Assembly: GCF_947179165.1 (NCBI RefSeq) | Contig: NC_077238.1 | Span: 34,906,793-34,970,792, forward strand | Length of the DNA: 64,000 nt | From: Solanum dulcamara | Lineage: Eukaryota > Streptophyta > Magnoliopsida > Solanales > Solanaceae | Direction of reading: 5' to 3' | Part shown: positions 23,680-34,019 of the stretch, one piece after another | Numbering within the stretch: the first letter of the stretch is position 1 | Layout of the letters: each line of letters begins with the position of its first letter | Notes under the pieces: model-generated | Seen by the model: the letters and a program-made list of their open reading frames with translations, nothing else | Told to the model about the DNA's origin: nothing | Database searches by the model: none | Program-made: the position numbers and the translations under genes

Positions 23680-24040
23680 TGGATCGAGCTGGATGTACCT
23701 CGGCACATTTTGCTATGTAAGGATCGGGTTGTACGTTCCACAACAGATTATGCATTATACGGATCGGGCCATCGTACCTCAGCATTATTATGCATTATAC
23801 GGATCGGGCCATCGTACCTCGGCATTATTATGTATTATATGGATCGAGCCATCGTACCTCGGTATTATTATGCATTATACGGATCAGGCTGTCGTACCTC
23901 GGCATTATTATGCATTATATAAATCGGGCCATCATACCTCGACATTGTTATATGATATACAGATCGAGCCATCGTTCTTCGGCATTATTATATGATATAT
24001 GGATCGGGCCATCGTTCCTCGGCATGTACTTTCTATATAC
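23680..24040 (+). repeat. 40-bp minisatellite in LARD-1 3' LTR
   Basis: About nine units of the same 40-bp repeat as at 18143-18565, with a slightly different unit order and point changes. The three overlapping ORFs here are repeat artefacts. The array lies between the transcribed leader and the conserved GC-hairpin block. Confidence 0.92.
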
Positions 24041-24782
24041 AGGGATCGGACTGTACATCCCATAGCGTTAATGGTATATATATACCTATCATGATAGATG
24101 ATGTGTTTGTAACACTAGGTCCCCGAGTGGGCTGTATACAGTACGTGATAATGGTATATATGACTTTATTTTATGAGATGTAGGTACGGTACCCTATTAA
24201 ATGTTATACTTGGTTTCCTGCATCCCTATTTCAGTTGTTATCTCAGTTATGTTATGCTTATATACTCAGTACATGTATCGTACTGATCCCTCTTTCTTTG
24301 GGGGGCTGCGTTTTATGCCCGCAGGTACTATATAGATTTTGGGAGTCCACCAGCTCAGGATTCCACTCAGCAAGTTTAGAAGGACCTCTATTGATTTGGA
24401 GCCAAGTTTTGGTACCAAACCACCGATGTATATATTTGGTTATACAGGGGTATGGCGGGGCCCCTGTCCCACCATATATTGTCGTTCCTATTCTTAGAGG
24501 TCTGTAGACATGTATGTGTGGGTTGTTCATGAGTTTATTTCGGCTGTGCCTATACGACACGTTGTAAATGTTTTTACGTTATGGAAGTCTTGTCGGCTTA
24601 CATTCTCTTTCATGATACGATATGAATGAAAGAGGCCACATGTACACGAAAAAGTTTTAACTCATTGGGGTTCTCATGAGTAGTATCACTTGCTCATAGT
24701 TCAATTTGACTACAGTTGACAAATATGTATACGAGGGTCTAGGTCGGACCCCAGTCGCTGCCCATGGGGTTAGGTCATGACA

Positions 24783-25513
24783 TAGGCGATAATGAGCGAT
24801 GACAACGGTTTACATTTTGCATTCTTCCAGTATTTTATAACTTGAGATTATTGATGTGGTTACGTGATCTGTTGGATGTACTTGGTTATTGTATGATCTT
24901 CCCATACCCTTTCTTCACGAGCTAGTGGATTTTATGCTTCTTCCCTATTATTACTAGTTTTATCGTGCTGCTTATTATATATTTATTTTTTTGAGTTCAG
25001 TCATCCTATCATGCCTATTAAATATCCTGTATTTTGGTACTCATACTGCACTTCTATATCTCTTTGATGCAGCTTCCAGTTCGAGAGACCCCCAGCGCGC
25101 ACCTGATCATTCATAGCGGTGCCAGATCCGGATTAGGGTGAGCTCCCAGTGTTCAGAGACTGGCTGCATTCCATCTTTTGCTCTAACTTTTATTTTGTAT
25201 TTTTGGACAGTCAGTTCTGCGTTGTATATTTATACATAATGTAAGATTTTTTACTTAGTAGCTCCGGCATAGGTGATACTAGGTCCGGAATTTTGTTCTA
25301 GTGTCAGTTCATCATTTTAATCACTATCAGGCCTTTTGTATATTTTTTATCATACTTATATCTATACCCTGGACCGAGTATTTTTTTGTTATATTCTTTA
25401 TGCTTCCTCCTTCTTATGTTATTTATTATATAAATAAATTGATGTTTGACTTTTGCATAGTTTGGATTTTGTTTTGTTTACTCGGGGGTTATAGTAGACA
25501 TCATCATGGCACA
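24783..25513 (+). repeat. E2 3' LTR, right part
   Basis: Resumes after LARD-1 with the duplicated TAGGC. It contains a conserved stretch common in this gypsy family (CCAGATCCGGATTAGGGTGAGCTCC at about 25120, quoted in parts: CCAGATCCGG, GATTAGGGTGAGCTCC) and ends near GTTATAGTAGACATCATCATGGCACA, comparable to TTATAATAGATGCCATCATGA in the E4 LTR. The exact end and target duplication cannot be fixed because the E2 5' LTR is outside the window. Confidence 0.65.
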
Positions 25514-25529
25514 AGTTTGAATTGTAATA

Positions 25530-27134
25530 AAAAAAATAGGAAAGATGTTGTAGTCTCACTCGTCCAATTCTCATTCATCATATTTTTTGGATTCAGATTC
25601 TGATTATGATTTCGTAAGTGAGAATACATCAAAAAAGGCAAAGATTGTGAAAAAGGGTGAGCCTTCAAAATTCTTAGAAAAACACCTAGTATTTCAACAT
25701 TGAAGAATTCAAAATCCCTCAAATCAAAAAAGGATAAACATTTTTTGAATGTATTAATATTTATGAACAAATTCTTTTTAATTTTCTTATGCATATCCTT
25801 GTTATGAAAGTTCTAAGAAATTACTATGAAATTGGTATAATTTTTGTCTTGGATTTTTTTTGTGAAAATGGTATGAACTTGGTATACCTTATGTATATTT
25901 TTAGATTGTTTGTTGTTATTATATATTACATTTTTATTGTGTGTTTTACAGTTGTTTTTTAAATATATAGTATTTTTTGACAATTAATGTGCTCCAAATA
26001 TGAAATAGTATGAAAGTGAAATGAAATTGGTGTATACATTTGAACAGGAATATGTACTCTTTAAAGCCGACTTGGCATGAAAGTGGCATGTAATTTGTAT
26101 AAATTTGGTATAGTGATAAGCAATGGGTGTATACTGTATATATATAAACGACATATAATTAGTATGAAAGTCATGTGATTTAGCTATAGTGTTTATATAT
26201 TTGTCACTTGGTTTGGTATTAACTTTCAATTGTGTTGGCATTAACTTTCAATGAAATTGGTATGAATTTTAATTTGTATAAATTTGGCATAGTGATAAAC
26301 AATGGGTGTTCCTGTACATATAAACTACATGTAATTAGTATGAAAGTCATATGATTTAGTTATAGTGTTTATATATTTGTCATTAGGTTTGATATTAACT
26401 TTCAATTATTTTGGAATTAACTTCCAATAAAATTGGTATGAATTTGTGATATTTTTTATAGTCTTATTATGTGTATTTTTATTGGATTGCAAATGGTATG
26501 AAAGTGTCATAATATGGTAAGTATTTATTAGATTTTTTGTATGAAAGTTGTATATAAAAGACATGTAACTGATATGATTATAGTTTATGTATCATAGTCT
26601 TAATTTTATGTTTGTTCTATAATTATTCGAAATTGGATTAAACTTTATATTTGTTTTTGCATTTTTCATGAAATTGGTATGAATCTTGCAGTGTCACATG
26701 ATTGGAATTGAATATGCAAGATGTGAAAATCTAATAGCATGAATGTGATATGAAATTGACATATATAATTTGAATTGGATTGTGTACTCTGTCAATCTAA
26801 ATAACAGTGAAGTGACTTGGCATGAAAGTGACATGTAATTTATAAAGAATTGGCAGAGTGGCATGCAAAGAGTGCATATTCTATATATAAATATCATGTA
26901 ATAAGTATGAAAGTCGTGTGATTTACAATAGTGTTTATATATTTTTTCCTGAGGTTTTGTTATTAACATTCAATTGTGTTGGAATTAACTTCAAATTAAA
27001 TTGTATGAATTTGTATTTCATTACTACATCTAAACTTGTATATTTTTGATATTTTGCATAGTTTATTTATGTGTATTTTATTGGATTGTAAATTGTATAA
27101 AAGTTGTATAATATGATAAGTTATAAATTTTTAG
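25530..27134 (+). other. 5' region and first intron of the Ulp1-like gene, AT-rich
   Basis: One frame at about 25555-25700 gives an acidic-then-basic stretch (FLDSDSDYDFVSENTSKK, then KKAKIVKKGEPSKFLEK) that fits the N-terminus of such proteins. The rest is AT-rich intron-like DNA full of loose (G)GTATGAAA and TTGGTATGA repeats. A block of about 178 bp starting with AATTTGTATAAATTTGG is tandemly duplicated (26093 and 26271), and a related copy lies at 26818-27010. No ORF here is believable. Confidence 0.5.
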
Positions 27135-27899
27135 AAAAGAAAGAGATACACAAGTTGGCAATCGTTCACGAACATGAGGGTTTTCGAAGATTTGAAGACC
27201 TTCCTAAGTGAAGATGATTTGCAACAATTTTTGCAATCGTCGTTCGGTTTCCTAAATGAAATACCTTTTATTAAGGTACAACCCCAACTTCTATGTCGTC
27301 TTCTATTATTCAAGATCGATAGGCATAGGGATGACATGTTTGTTATAAATGTGAACGGTATCGAACTTTATTTCTGTATCAAAGAATTTATTGTTGTCAC
27401 TGATCTCAAGTATGGAACAGACAATGACTTTGTTTTAGATTCAGTCATTCCAATTAGGTCGATGGAGCTCTACTTTATAGGAAAAAAATAAATTATGAAG
27501 TCAGAGTTTACACAGCTTTCTTTCGAGGAAATTACTTCATACTCGAGGACATATTTAAGATAGGGGTTTTACACTTCATCAGTTCCTTTTTATTAGGTTC
27601 TAATCCTACAAAAATATGGATTCTAAAACTATATTTTGATTTAGTTGAGACTGGCGAGTATATAAACTATCTGCGGGCTAATGAATGTTTCCAATTTGCT
27701 GGATTCATTAAAAAAATGATCCATCATCATTCAAATTTCTCTACAGATATGGTTCTGTGATTGTTCTCAGAAGGTTGACAAAATATTTCCAATCAGAATT
27801 ATAGCCCGCACACCTCATATCTTCAACTAAAAAACATCGGAGGATTCAATTTTCTTTGAAGACTTGAAAAAGATCATATTCCGAACATATGATAATCAG
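27135..27899 (+). pseudogene. DUF1985-like exon of the Ulp1-like gene
   Basis: Follows an acceptor (TTTTTAG, ending 27134) and opens as KRKRYTSWQSFTNMRVFEDL. The stretch FLQSSFGFLNEIPFIKVQP, LLCRLLLFKI and FCIKEFIVVTDLKYG matches the DUF1985 pattern of a short helix, F-x-x-x-L-P-like core and (F/I)xEFxxxTxLxxG. A shift at the A-run near 27483-27489 changes frame; the next frame continues the domain (YTAFFRGNYFILEDIFKIG, KIWILKLYFDLVETGEYINY). A later frame ends EDSIFFEDLKKIIFRTYDNQ, meeting a CAG/GTTA donor at 27899/27900. Role of DUF1985 is unknown; it is usually found N-terminal to a Ulp1 peptidase domain. Confidence 0.75.
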
Positions 27900-27982
27900 G
27901 TTATTTAGTTAATTTAAATTATCCATCTCTTTATACTATTTAATATTTTTATTCACTTTTTTTATTTTGTAATTCCAAAATA

Positions 27983-28400
27983 GTGTTAGAAACATAGTCT
28001 TGATGGAAGAAGAATTGAATGCCATAGACCAGAACATATTACCTGAGTCATTCAGTCAAGAACAATCTGAAGACCACACAACATCATCTCACACTGACGC
28101 GGAAATAGAAGACAAGTACATTGAAATGAAGAAAGAAATTCTGACTATTAGTATACTAAATGTTTATTCATCTAATCTGTTTTTCTTATATAAAGTATAG
28201 AATCCTTATTTATTTATTTATTTATTTATTCACAGGTTCGTCAGGAGTTGAAAGATCTTAATGATAATATTTGCATTCTTAAATCTTATTCATTACGTTT
28301 ACTATTTTTTATTTTTCACTATTACTCTTAATATTTTATTTATATGTTGATAAGGTTGACAAGAAAATGATAGATTTGAAATAATACATTGATAATTCAA
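27983..28400 (+). pseudogene. Charged linker exons of the Ulp1-like gene
   Basis: After an acceptor (AAAATAG, ending 27982) one frame reads LMEEELNAIDQNILPESF and an acidic stretch (EDHTTSSHTDAEIEDKYIEM), then a likely exon end near 28150. A second short exon follows TTCACAG at 28235 (VRQELKDLNDNICILK), and a third near 28354 (VDKKMIDLK, stop, YIDNSIKLIIEEIRSS). The pattern suggests a coiled-coil linker between DUF1985 and the peptidase. Exon borders are tentative. Confidence 0.45.
28206..28230 (+). repeat. (TTTA)n microsatellite
   Basis: About six TTTA units directly before the TTCACAG acceptor-like site, inside an intron of the Ulp1-like gene. Confidence 0.9.
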
Positions 28401-29400
28401 TCAAGTTGATCATTGAGGAGATTAGGTCTTCAAAAAAAAGCCCAGTGAATCATTATAGAAAGAAGTAATTTTGCACACACACTATATTTTGTATAAAACA
28501 TACTAAATGTGTTGTTTACATATTTATATGAAACAAGTATAAAAGTCACATATAAATTAAAATAGTTCAGTTTGTTGCATATTAGTTTGGTATGAATCCA
28601 ATATAAAAGTAATAAATGAACTATCATGACAGCATGTTAATTTTGCTAATGTTGGAAGTGATTAATCATCATCCACTCAGAAGGACAATGTAGACTATTC
28701 CAATGAAGATATCCAATATGATGGTATGAAAAATGAATGTTCACAAATTAAATATAAATTTAATATCAAATTAAAATGTTATGTAACATTCATGCATTAT
28801 TTTTAATGTCCAGCTGGAGTGCAGAGTCTCCAAATTCCACAACATCGCGGGGGTTTTCACATTGATGTGCCTTAATCGTCAGCCAAAAAATAATTAATAC
28901 CAGTTGAATCATTGCAGAAATAGGTTAATTTGGACACACACTGTATTTTCATTTTTTTGTATGAAAACTGGTAAAATGCACAATAAGTGTGTTATTTACT
29001 AATTGGTATGAAACTAGTATAAAAGTGTTTAAAATTGATATAAATCACATATATATTGAAAAACTTAATTTGTTGCATATTAGTTTGGCATAAATCTAGT
29101 ATACAACTATAATAAAAAGAATAGCTTTTCTCATTCATGATAGTATGAAGACACTGACATTGTTTGAAATGAACTACCATCATCAACTAAGAAGGATCAT
29201 GTAGACAATCCCAAAGAATTTGTCCAACATGATGGTATGATCAATTTTCAAATATTAATTATAACTTGACATTTAATTAAAATGTTTTTAAGCATTCATG
29301 CATTGTTTATTGTTAAGTAAGAGTGCATAGTGCTCACAATGTACAAGATTATGGAGTTTTTAATGTTGATCAGCTTGAATCATCATCAAAAATACTACCA
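28401..29400 (+). other. Introns of the Ulp1-like gene
   Basis: AT-rich DNA with two related halves: 28440-28720 and 28905-29240 share GAAAGAAGTAATTTTGCACACACACT / GAAATAGGTTAATTTGGACACACACT-like starts, TTGTTGCATATTAGTTTGG and the AATTTGTCCAACATGATGGTATGA-type ends (quoted in part), so an intron-exon block of about 480 bp was duplicated. A few short frames may be old exons, none convincing. No other gene seen. Confidence 0.5.
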
Positions 29401-30766
29401 AGCCTAGATGATTTTTCTAATTTCAATGAAACCCAAATTGTAGCACTAGATCCGATACTAAACGAATAACCTGAAGTGTAAGAAAGAAATAGAAAATCAG
29501 GCAAGTAAGAGTCATCTACATACGTCAGCCTTTATAAAGGTGTAAGTAGCGCCAGAGTATCCACCGTTTTCTTCCACTCAAAACAACCATTTGAAATTTG
29601 TGATGGTTTTGAAATCGATGTTGATTTGATTGAGGAGTGTATGAAATGGGTGTACAAAGATGTATCAACTAGATGTTGCATATATGATCATTAATGTATC
29701 ATCAATGATTAGTTCAAGATGTGGAAATACATGTATGTGTGTGCAATTAATAATTAATTTTTATTTATTTACATGGGCAGTCAGCTTAAACCAAGGCCAA
29801 AAATAAAGTGGAACCTGAAATAGATTTTGGGGTTGTATGAGTTGGTACAATGGATTGGATCCTCACATTTGTCCATTCTAGGGGCGGAGTCAAAATTTTT
29901 AATAAGGAGTTCAAAAACTGAATAAGTAGATTCACGAACTAATCGAAGGGGGTTCAACATATACCATTTATACATAAAAAATATTTTAAGCATGTATAAT
30001 ACTATAATTTCTTACCGAAGGGAGTTCGGATTAATCCGCTAGCCACCATGTCACTCCGCCCCTTGTCCACCTTGGTTGGCCATGGCAAGATGAGGTATGA
30101 CATCCATCTATTTCTACGAATTCTTTTTATGTATGTTTTATGTTTATTGGTGTAAATTTGGTATGAAACATGTATAATCTGTATAGTTTCATCAATATTA
30201 TATTTTGTATAGTTTCATCACTTTTAAAACTGACTATATTTTTAAATCTGACTATAATTATGGTATGAAATGTATATATATTTTGAATATCTTCACCATC
30301 GATCATATTTTTGAAAAGTGTGTTTCACTTGTTAAAATTTATATGACATGTATTATGTATATAAATTTGTATACAATTTATATGCGAAGGCATGTAATGA
30401 GTATATATTTTTTATATATCTGGTCTATTTGGTTAACAAAATTCAGCATGTATTTGATATATTTTTGTGCATAAAATACAGCATATAGGTGTCATTATGT
30501 ACTATCTACACAAGAAGGCAAAACCTTAGCTAAGTATCCATTCACCATTTAGGACAATCGATTGTTGGTTCATGCCATGGATCATTAACATTGAGAAATA
30601 GTGGAGAGATTCAAACTGTGACATGAGATTCATATCCCAGATCATAAGGTTGGTCAAGTAATTAGAGGTTTCAAGATCCTTTCGAACATCCCCTGTGATG
30701 TTGTTGATGTTGTTCTTATTCCGATCTATGTTAGCAAGTTATTTCATTGGATTCTCGTTGTCTTCT
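29401..30766 (+). pseudogene. C48 peptidase core, N-terminal half (copy 1, with MITE)
   Basis: A frame at 29550-29690 reads ARVSTVFFHSKQPFEICDGF and IDVDLIEECMKWVYKDVSTR, the region before the catalytic core in Ulp1-like proteins. A decayed PRPKIKWNL block follows, then VQWIGSSHLSI, which is cut by a MITE and resumes HLGWPWQDE at about 30070. After an AT-rich intron-like stretch, CDVVDVVLIPIYVSKLFHWI ends the piece; the HW at 30745-30750 holds the catalytic His. At 30767 an LTR start (TGTAAGACC) cuts the gene. The same piece is repeated twice more downstream. Confidence 0.8.
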
Positions 30767-33700
30767 TGTAAGACCTGGTAAGATGAAAAGTCAAATAAAA
30801 GGAAATTGTTTTCTGATGAATTGGAACTACCCAGACCTATGATCAATCTATGACTCATTTAAGTTATTATGGGTCCTAAACTTGACTTATAGAGGTGAAG
30901 AATATAACTAGAAATTTAGGTAGGGCAAGTGAGATTCTACAAGTCGTATTGCTACTCGTGAAGGATTCTACGACTCATGGAAGGAATTCATAGTATAGGC
31001 CTTGAACCATGCAAACTACTGACACTCATGGAAGGAATTCATAGTAGCGCCAGAGTATCCACCATTTTCTTCCACTCAAAACAACCATTTGAAATTTGTG
31101 ATGGTTTTGAAATAGATGTTGATTTGATTGAGGAGTGTATGAAATGGGTGTACAAAGATGTATCAACTAGATGTTGCATATATGATCATTAATGTATCAT
31201 CAATGATTAGTTCAAGATGTGGAAATACATGTATGTGTGTGCAATTAATAATTAATTTTTATTTATTTACATGGGCAGTCAGCTTAAACCAAGGCCAAAA
31301 ATAAAGTGGAACCTGAAATAGATTTTGGGGTTGTATGAGTTGGTACAATGGATTGGCTCATCACATTTGTCCATTCTAGGGGCGGAGTCAAAATATTTAA
31401 TAAGGGGTTCAAAAGCTGAATAAGTAGATTTACGAACTAATCGAAGGGGGTTCGACATATACCATTTATACATAAAAAATATTTTAAGCATGTATAATAC
31501 TATTATTTCTTACCGAAGGGGGTTCGGATTAATCCGATAGCCACCATGTCACTCCGCCCCTTGTCCACCTTGGTTGGCCATGGCAAGATGAGGTATGACA
31601 TCCATCTATTTCTATGAATTCTTTTTATGTATGTTTTATGTTTATTGGTGTAAATTTGGTATGAAACATGTATACTCTGTATAGTTTCATCAATATTATA
31701 TTTTGTATAGTTTCATCACTTTTAAAATTGACTATATTTTTAAATCTGACTATAATTATGGTATGAAATGTATATATATTTTGAATATCTTCACCACCGA
31801 TCATATTTTTGAAAAGTGTGTTTCACTTGTTAAAATTTATATGACATGTATTATGTATATAAATTTGTATACAATTTATATGCGAAGGCATGTAATGAGT
31901 ATATATTTTTTATATATCTGGTCTATTTGGTTAACAAAATTCAGCATGTATCTGATATATTTTTGTGCATAAAATACAGCATATAGGTGTCATTATGTAC
32001 TATCTACACAAGAAGGCAAAACCTTAGCTAAATATCCATTCACCATTTAGGACAATCGATTGTTGGTTCATGCCATGGATCATTAACATTAAGAAATAGT
32101 GGAGAGATTCAAACTGTGACATGAGATCCATATCCCAGATCATAAGGTTGGTCAAGTAATTAGAGGTTTCAAGATCCTTTCGAACATCCCCTGTGATGTT
32201 GCTGATGTTGTTCTTATTCCGATCTATGTTAGAAAGTTATTTCATTGGATTCTCGTTGTCTTCTTGTAAGACCTGGTAAGATGAAAATTCAAATAAAAGG
32301 AAATTGTTTTCTGATGAATTGGAACTACCCAGACCTACGATCAATCTATGACTCGTTTAAGTTATTACGGGTCCTAAACTTGACTTATAGAGGCGAAGAA
32401 TATAACTAGAAATTTAGGTAGGGCAAGAGAGATTCTACAAGCCGTAGTGCTAATCGTGAAGGATTCTACGACTCATGGAAGGAATTCATAGTATAGGCCT
32501 TGAACCATGCAAACTACTGACACTCATGGAAGGAATTCATAGTAGCGCCAGAGTATCCACCATTTTCTTCCACTCAAAACAACCATTTGAAATTTGTGAT
32601 GGTTTTGAAATCGATGTTGATTTAATTGAGGAGTGTATGAAATGGGTGTACAAAGATGTATCAACTAGATGTTGCATATATGATCATTAATGTATCATCA
32701 ATGATTAGTTCAAGATGTGGAAATACATGTATGTGTGTGCAATTAATAATTAATTTTTATTTATTTACATGGGTAGTCAGCTTAAACCAAGGCCAAAAAT
32801 AAAGTGGAACCTGAAATAGATTTTGGGGTTGTATGAGTTGGTACAATGGATTGGCTCCTCACATTTGTCCATTCTAGGGGCGGAGTCAAAATATTTAATA
32901 AGGGGTTCAAAAGCTGAATAAGTAGATTCACGAACTAATCGAAGGGGGTTCGACATATATCATTTATACATAAAAAATATTTTAAGCATGTATAATACTA
33001 TAATTTCTTACCAAAGGGGGTTCGGATTAATCCGCTAGCCACCATGTCACTCCGCCCCTTGTCCACCTTGGTTGGCCATGGCAAGATGAGGTATGACATC
33101 CATCTATTTCTACGAATTCTTTTTATGTATGTTTTATGTTTATTGGTGTAAATTTGGTATGAAACATGTATACTCTGTATAGTTTCATCAATATTATATT
33201 TTGTATAGTTTCATCACTTTTAAAACTGACTATATTTTTAAATCTGACTATAATTATGGTATGAAATGTATATATATTTTGAATATCTTCACCACCGATC
33301 ATATTTTTGAAAAGTGTGTTTCACTTGTTAAAATTTATATGGCATGTATTATGTATATAAATTTGTATACAATTTATATGCGAAGGCATGTAATGAGTAT
33401 ATATTTTTTATATATCTGGTCTATTTGGTTAACAAAATTCAGCATGTATTTGATATATTTTTGTGCATAAAATACAGCATATAGGTGTCATTATGTACTA
33501 TCTACACAAGAAGGCAAAACCTTAGCTAAATATTTATTCACCATTTAGGACAATCGATTGTTGGTTCATGCCATGGATCATTAACATTGAGAAATAGTGG
33601 AGAGATTCAAACTGTGACATGAGATCCATATCCCAGATCATAAGGTTGGTCAAGTAATTAGAGGTTTCAAGATCCTTTCGAACATCCCCTGTGATGTTGT

Positions 33701-34019
33701 TGATGTTGTTCTTATTCCAATCTATGTTAGCAAGTTATTTCATTGGATTCTCATTGTCTTCTTGTAAGACCTGGTAAGATGAAAAGTCAAATAAAAGGAA
33801 AATTTTTTCTGATGAATTGGAACTACCCAGACCTACTATCAATCTATGACTCGTTTAAGTTATTACGGGTCCTAAACTTGACTTATAGAGGCGAAGAATA
33901 TAACTAGAAATTTAGGTAGGGCAAGTGAGATTCTACAAGCCGTATTGCTACTCGTGAAGGATTCTACGACTCATGGAAGGAATTCATAGTATTGGCCTTG
34001 AACCATGCAAACTACTGAC
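29547..34019 (+). repeat. 1498-bp tandem triplication (peptidase piece + LTR start)
   Basis: Three copies start at 29547, 31045 and 32543, exactly 1498 bp apart. Each holds the peptidase piece with MITE followed by the first 256 bp of the E3 5' LTR. Copies differ only at scattered bases. Copies 1 and 2 end with a 21-bp filler (31024-31044 and 32522-32542) that repeats ACTCATGGAAGGAATTCATA + G found 51 bp upstream in the LTR; copy 3 runs on into the full LTR from 34020. The array formed after E3 had inserted. A chimeric 71-codon ORF across each junction (30977-31192, 32475-32690) is accidental. Confidence 0.92.
29879..30061. mobile_element. Small MITE-like element in the peptidase pseudogene
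   Basis: About 180 bp bounded by inverted ends AGGGGCGGAGT and ACTCCGCCCCT. The flanks repeat TTGTCCA (29867-29875 region and 30062-30069), and the peptidase frame continues across the insertion (F-V-H-L-G-W), fitting an 8-bp hAT-type duplication TTGTCCA(T/C). No ORF inside. Identical insertions occur in the other two copies of the triplication (at +1498 and +2996), so it predates the triplication. Class assignment is by end sequence and duplication length only. Confidence 0.7.

Larger units (their letters stand above)
17789..24782 (+). mobile_element. Non-autonomous LTR retrotransposon LARD-1
   Basis: A complete element with two LTRs (TGTTACACCCC to GTGACA or ATGACA), primer site at 19321, polypurine tract at 21002-21015, and flanking TAGGT (17784-17788) and TAGGC (24783-24787) duplications with one transition. 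The 1.7-kb internal region codes for no recognisable gag or pol, so it must have moved with enzymes from another element. It lies inside the E2 3' LTR. Its 5' LTR (1528 bp) is much shorter than its 3' LTR (3767 bp) because of an internal deletion. Confidence 0.9.
21016..24782 (+). repeat. LARD-1 3' LTR, full length (3767 bp)
   Basis: Begins TGTTACACCCCATAC after the polypurine tract and ends TTAGGTCATGACA, followed by the target duplication. It contains, in order, the palindrome array (21400-21446), G-box and TATA box, a long transcribed leader without ORFs, the 40-bp minisatellite (23680-24040), the GC hairpin near 24290 and the conserved GCTGCGTTTTATGCCCGCAGG block. It is the best full-length example of this LTR type in the window. 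Confidence 0.9.
5538..25513 (+). mobile_element. Ty3/gypsy element E2, heavily nested (gag to 3' LTR)
   Basis: The own sequence of E2 consists of 5538-6840, 10438-11088, 13648-17788 and about 24788-25513. These pieces read in order as gag end, protease, RT, RNase H, integrase, tail and 3' LTR. The pieces between them are later insertions. The 5' LTR lies left of the window. The right boundary is uncertain by about 20 bp: the LTR ends near 25505-25530, where Ulp1-gene sequence starts. Its LTR resembles the E4 LTR at 52970-54352 (shared TTCCATCAGCTC and GTTCGAGTATC blocks), so E2 and E4 belong to one family. Confidence 0.8.

Noticed and set aside
30977..31192. 71-codon ORF present twice (also 32475-32690)
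   Set aside because: A chimera of LTR sequence, filler and peptidase frame made by the tandem junction; the peptidase part is counted under the pseudogene.
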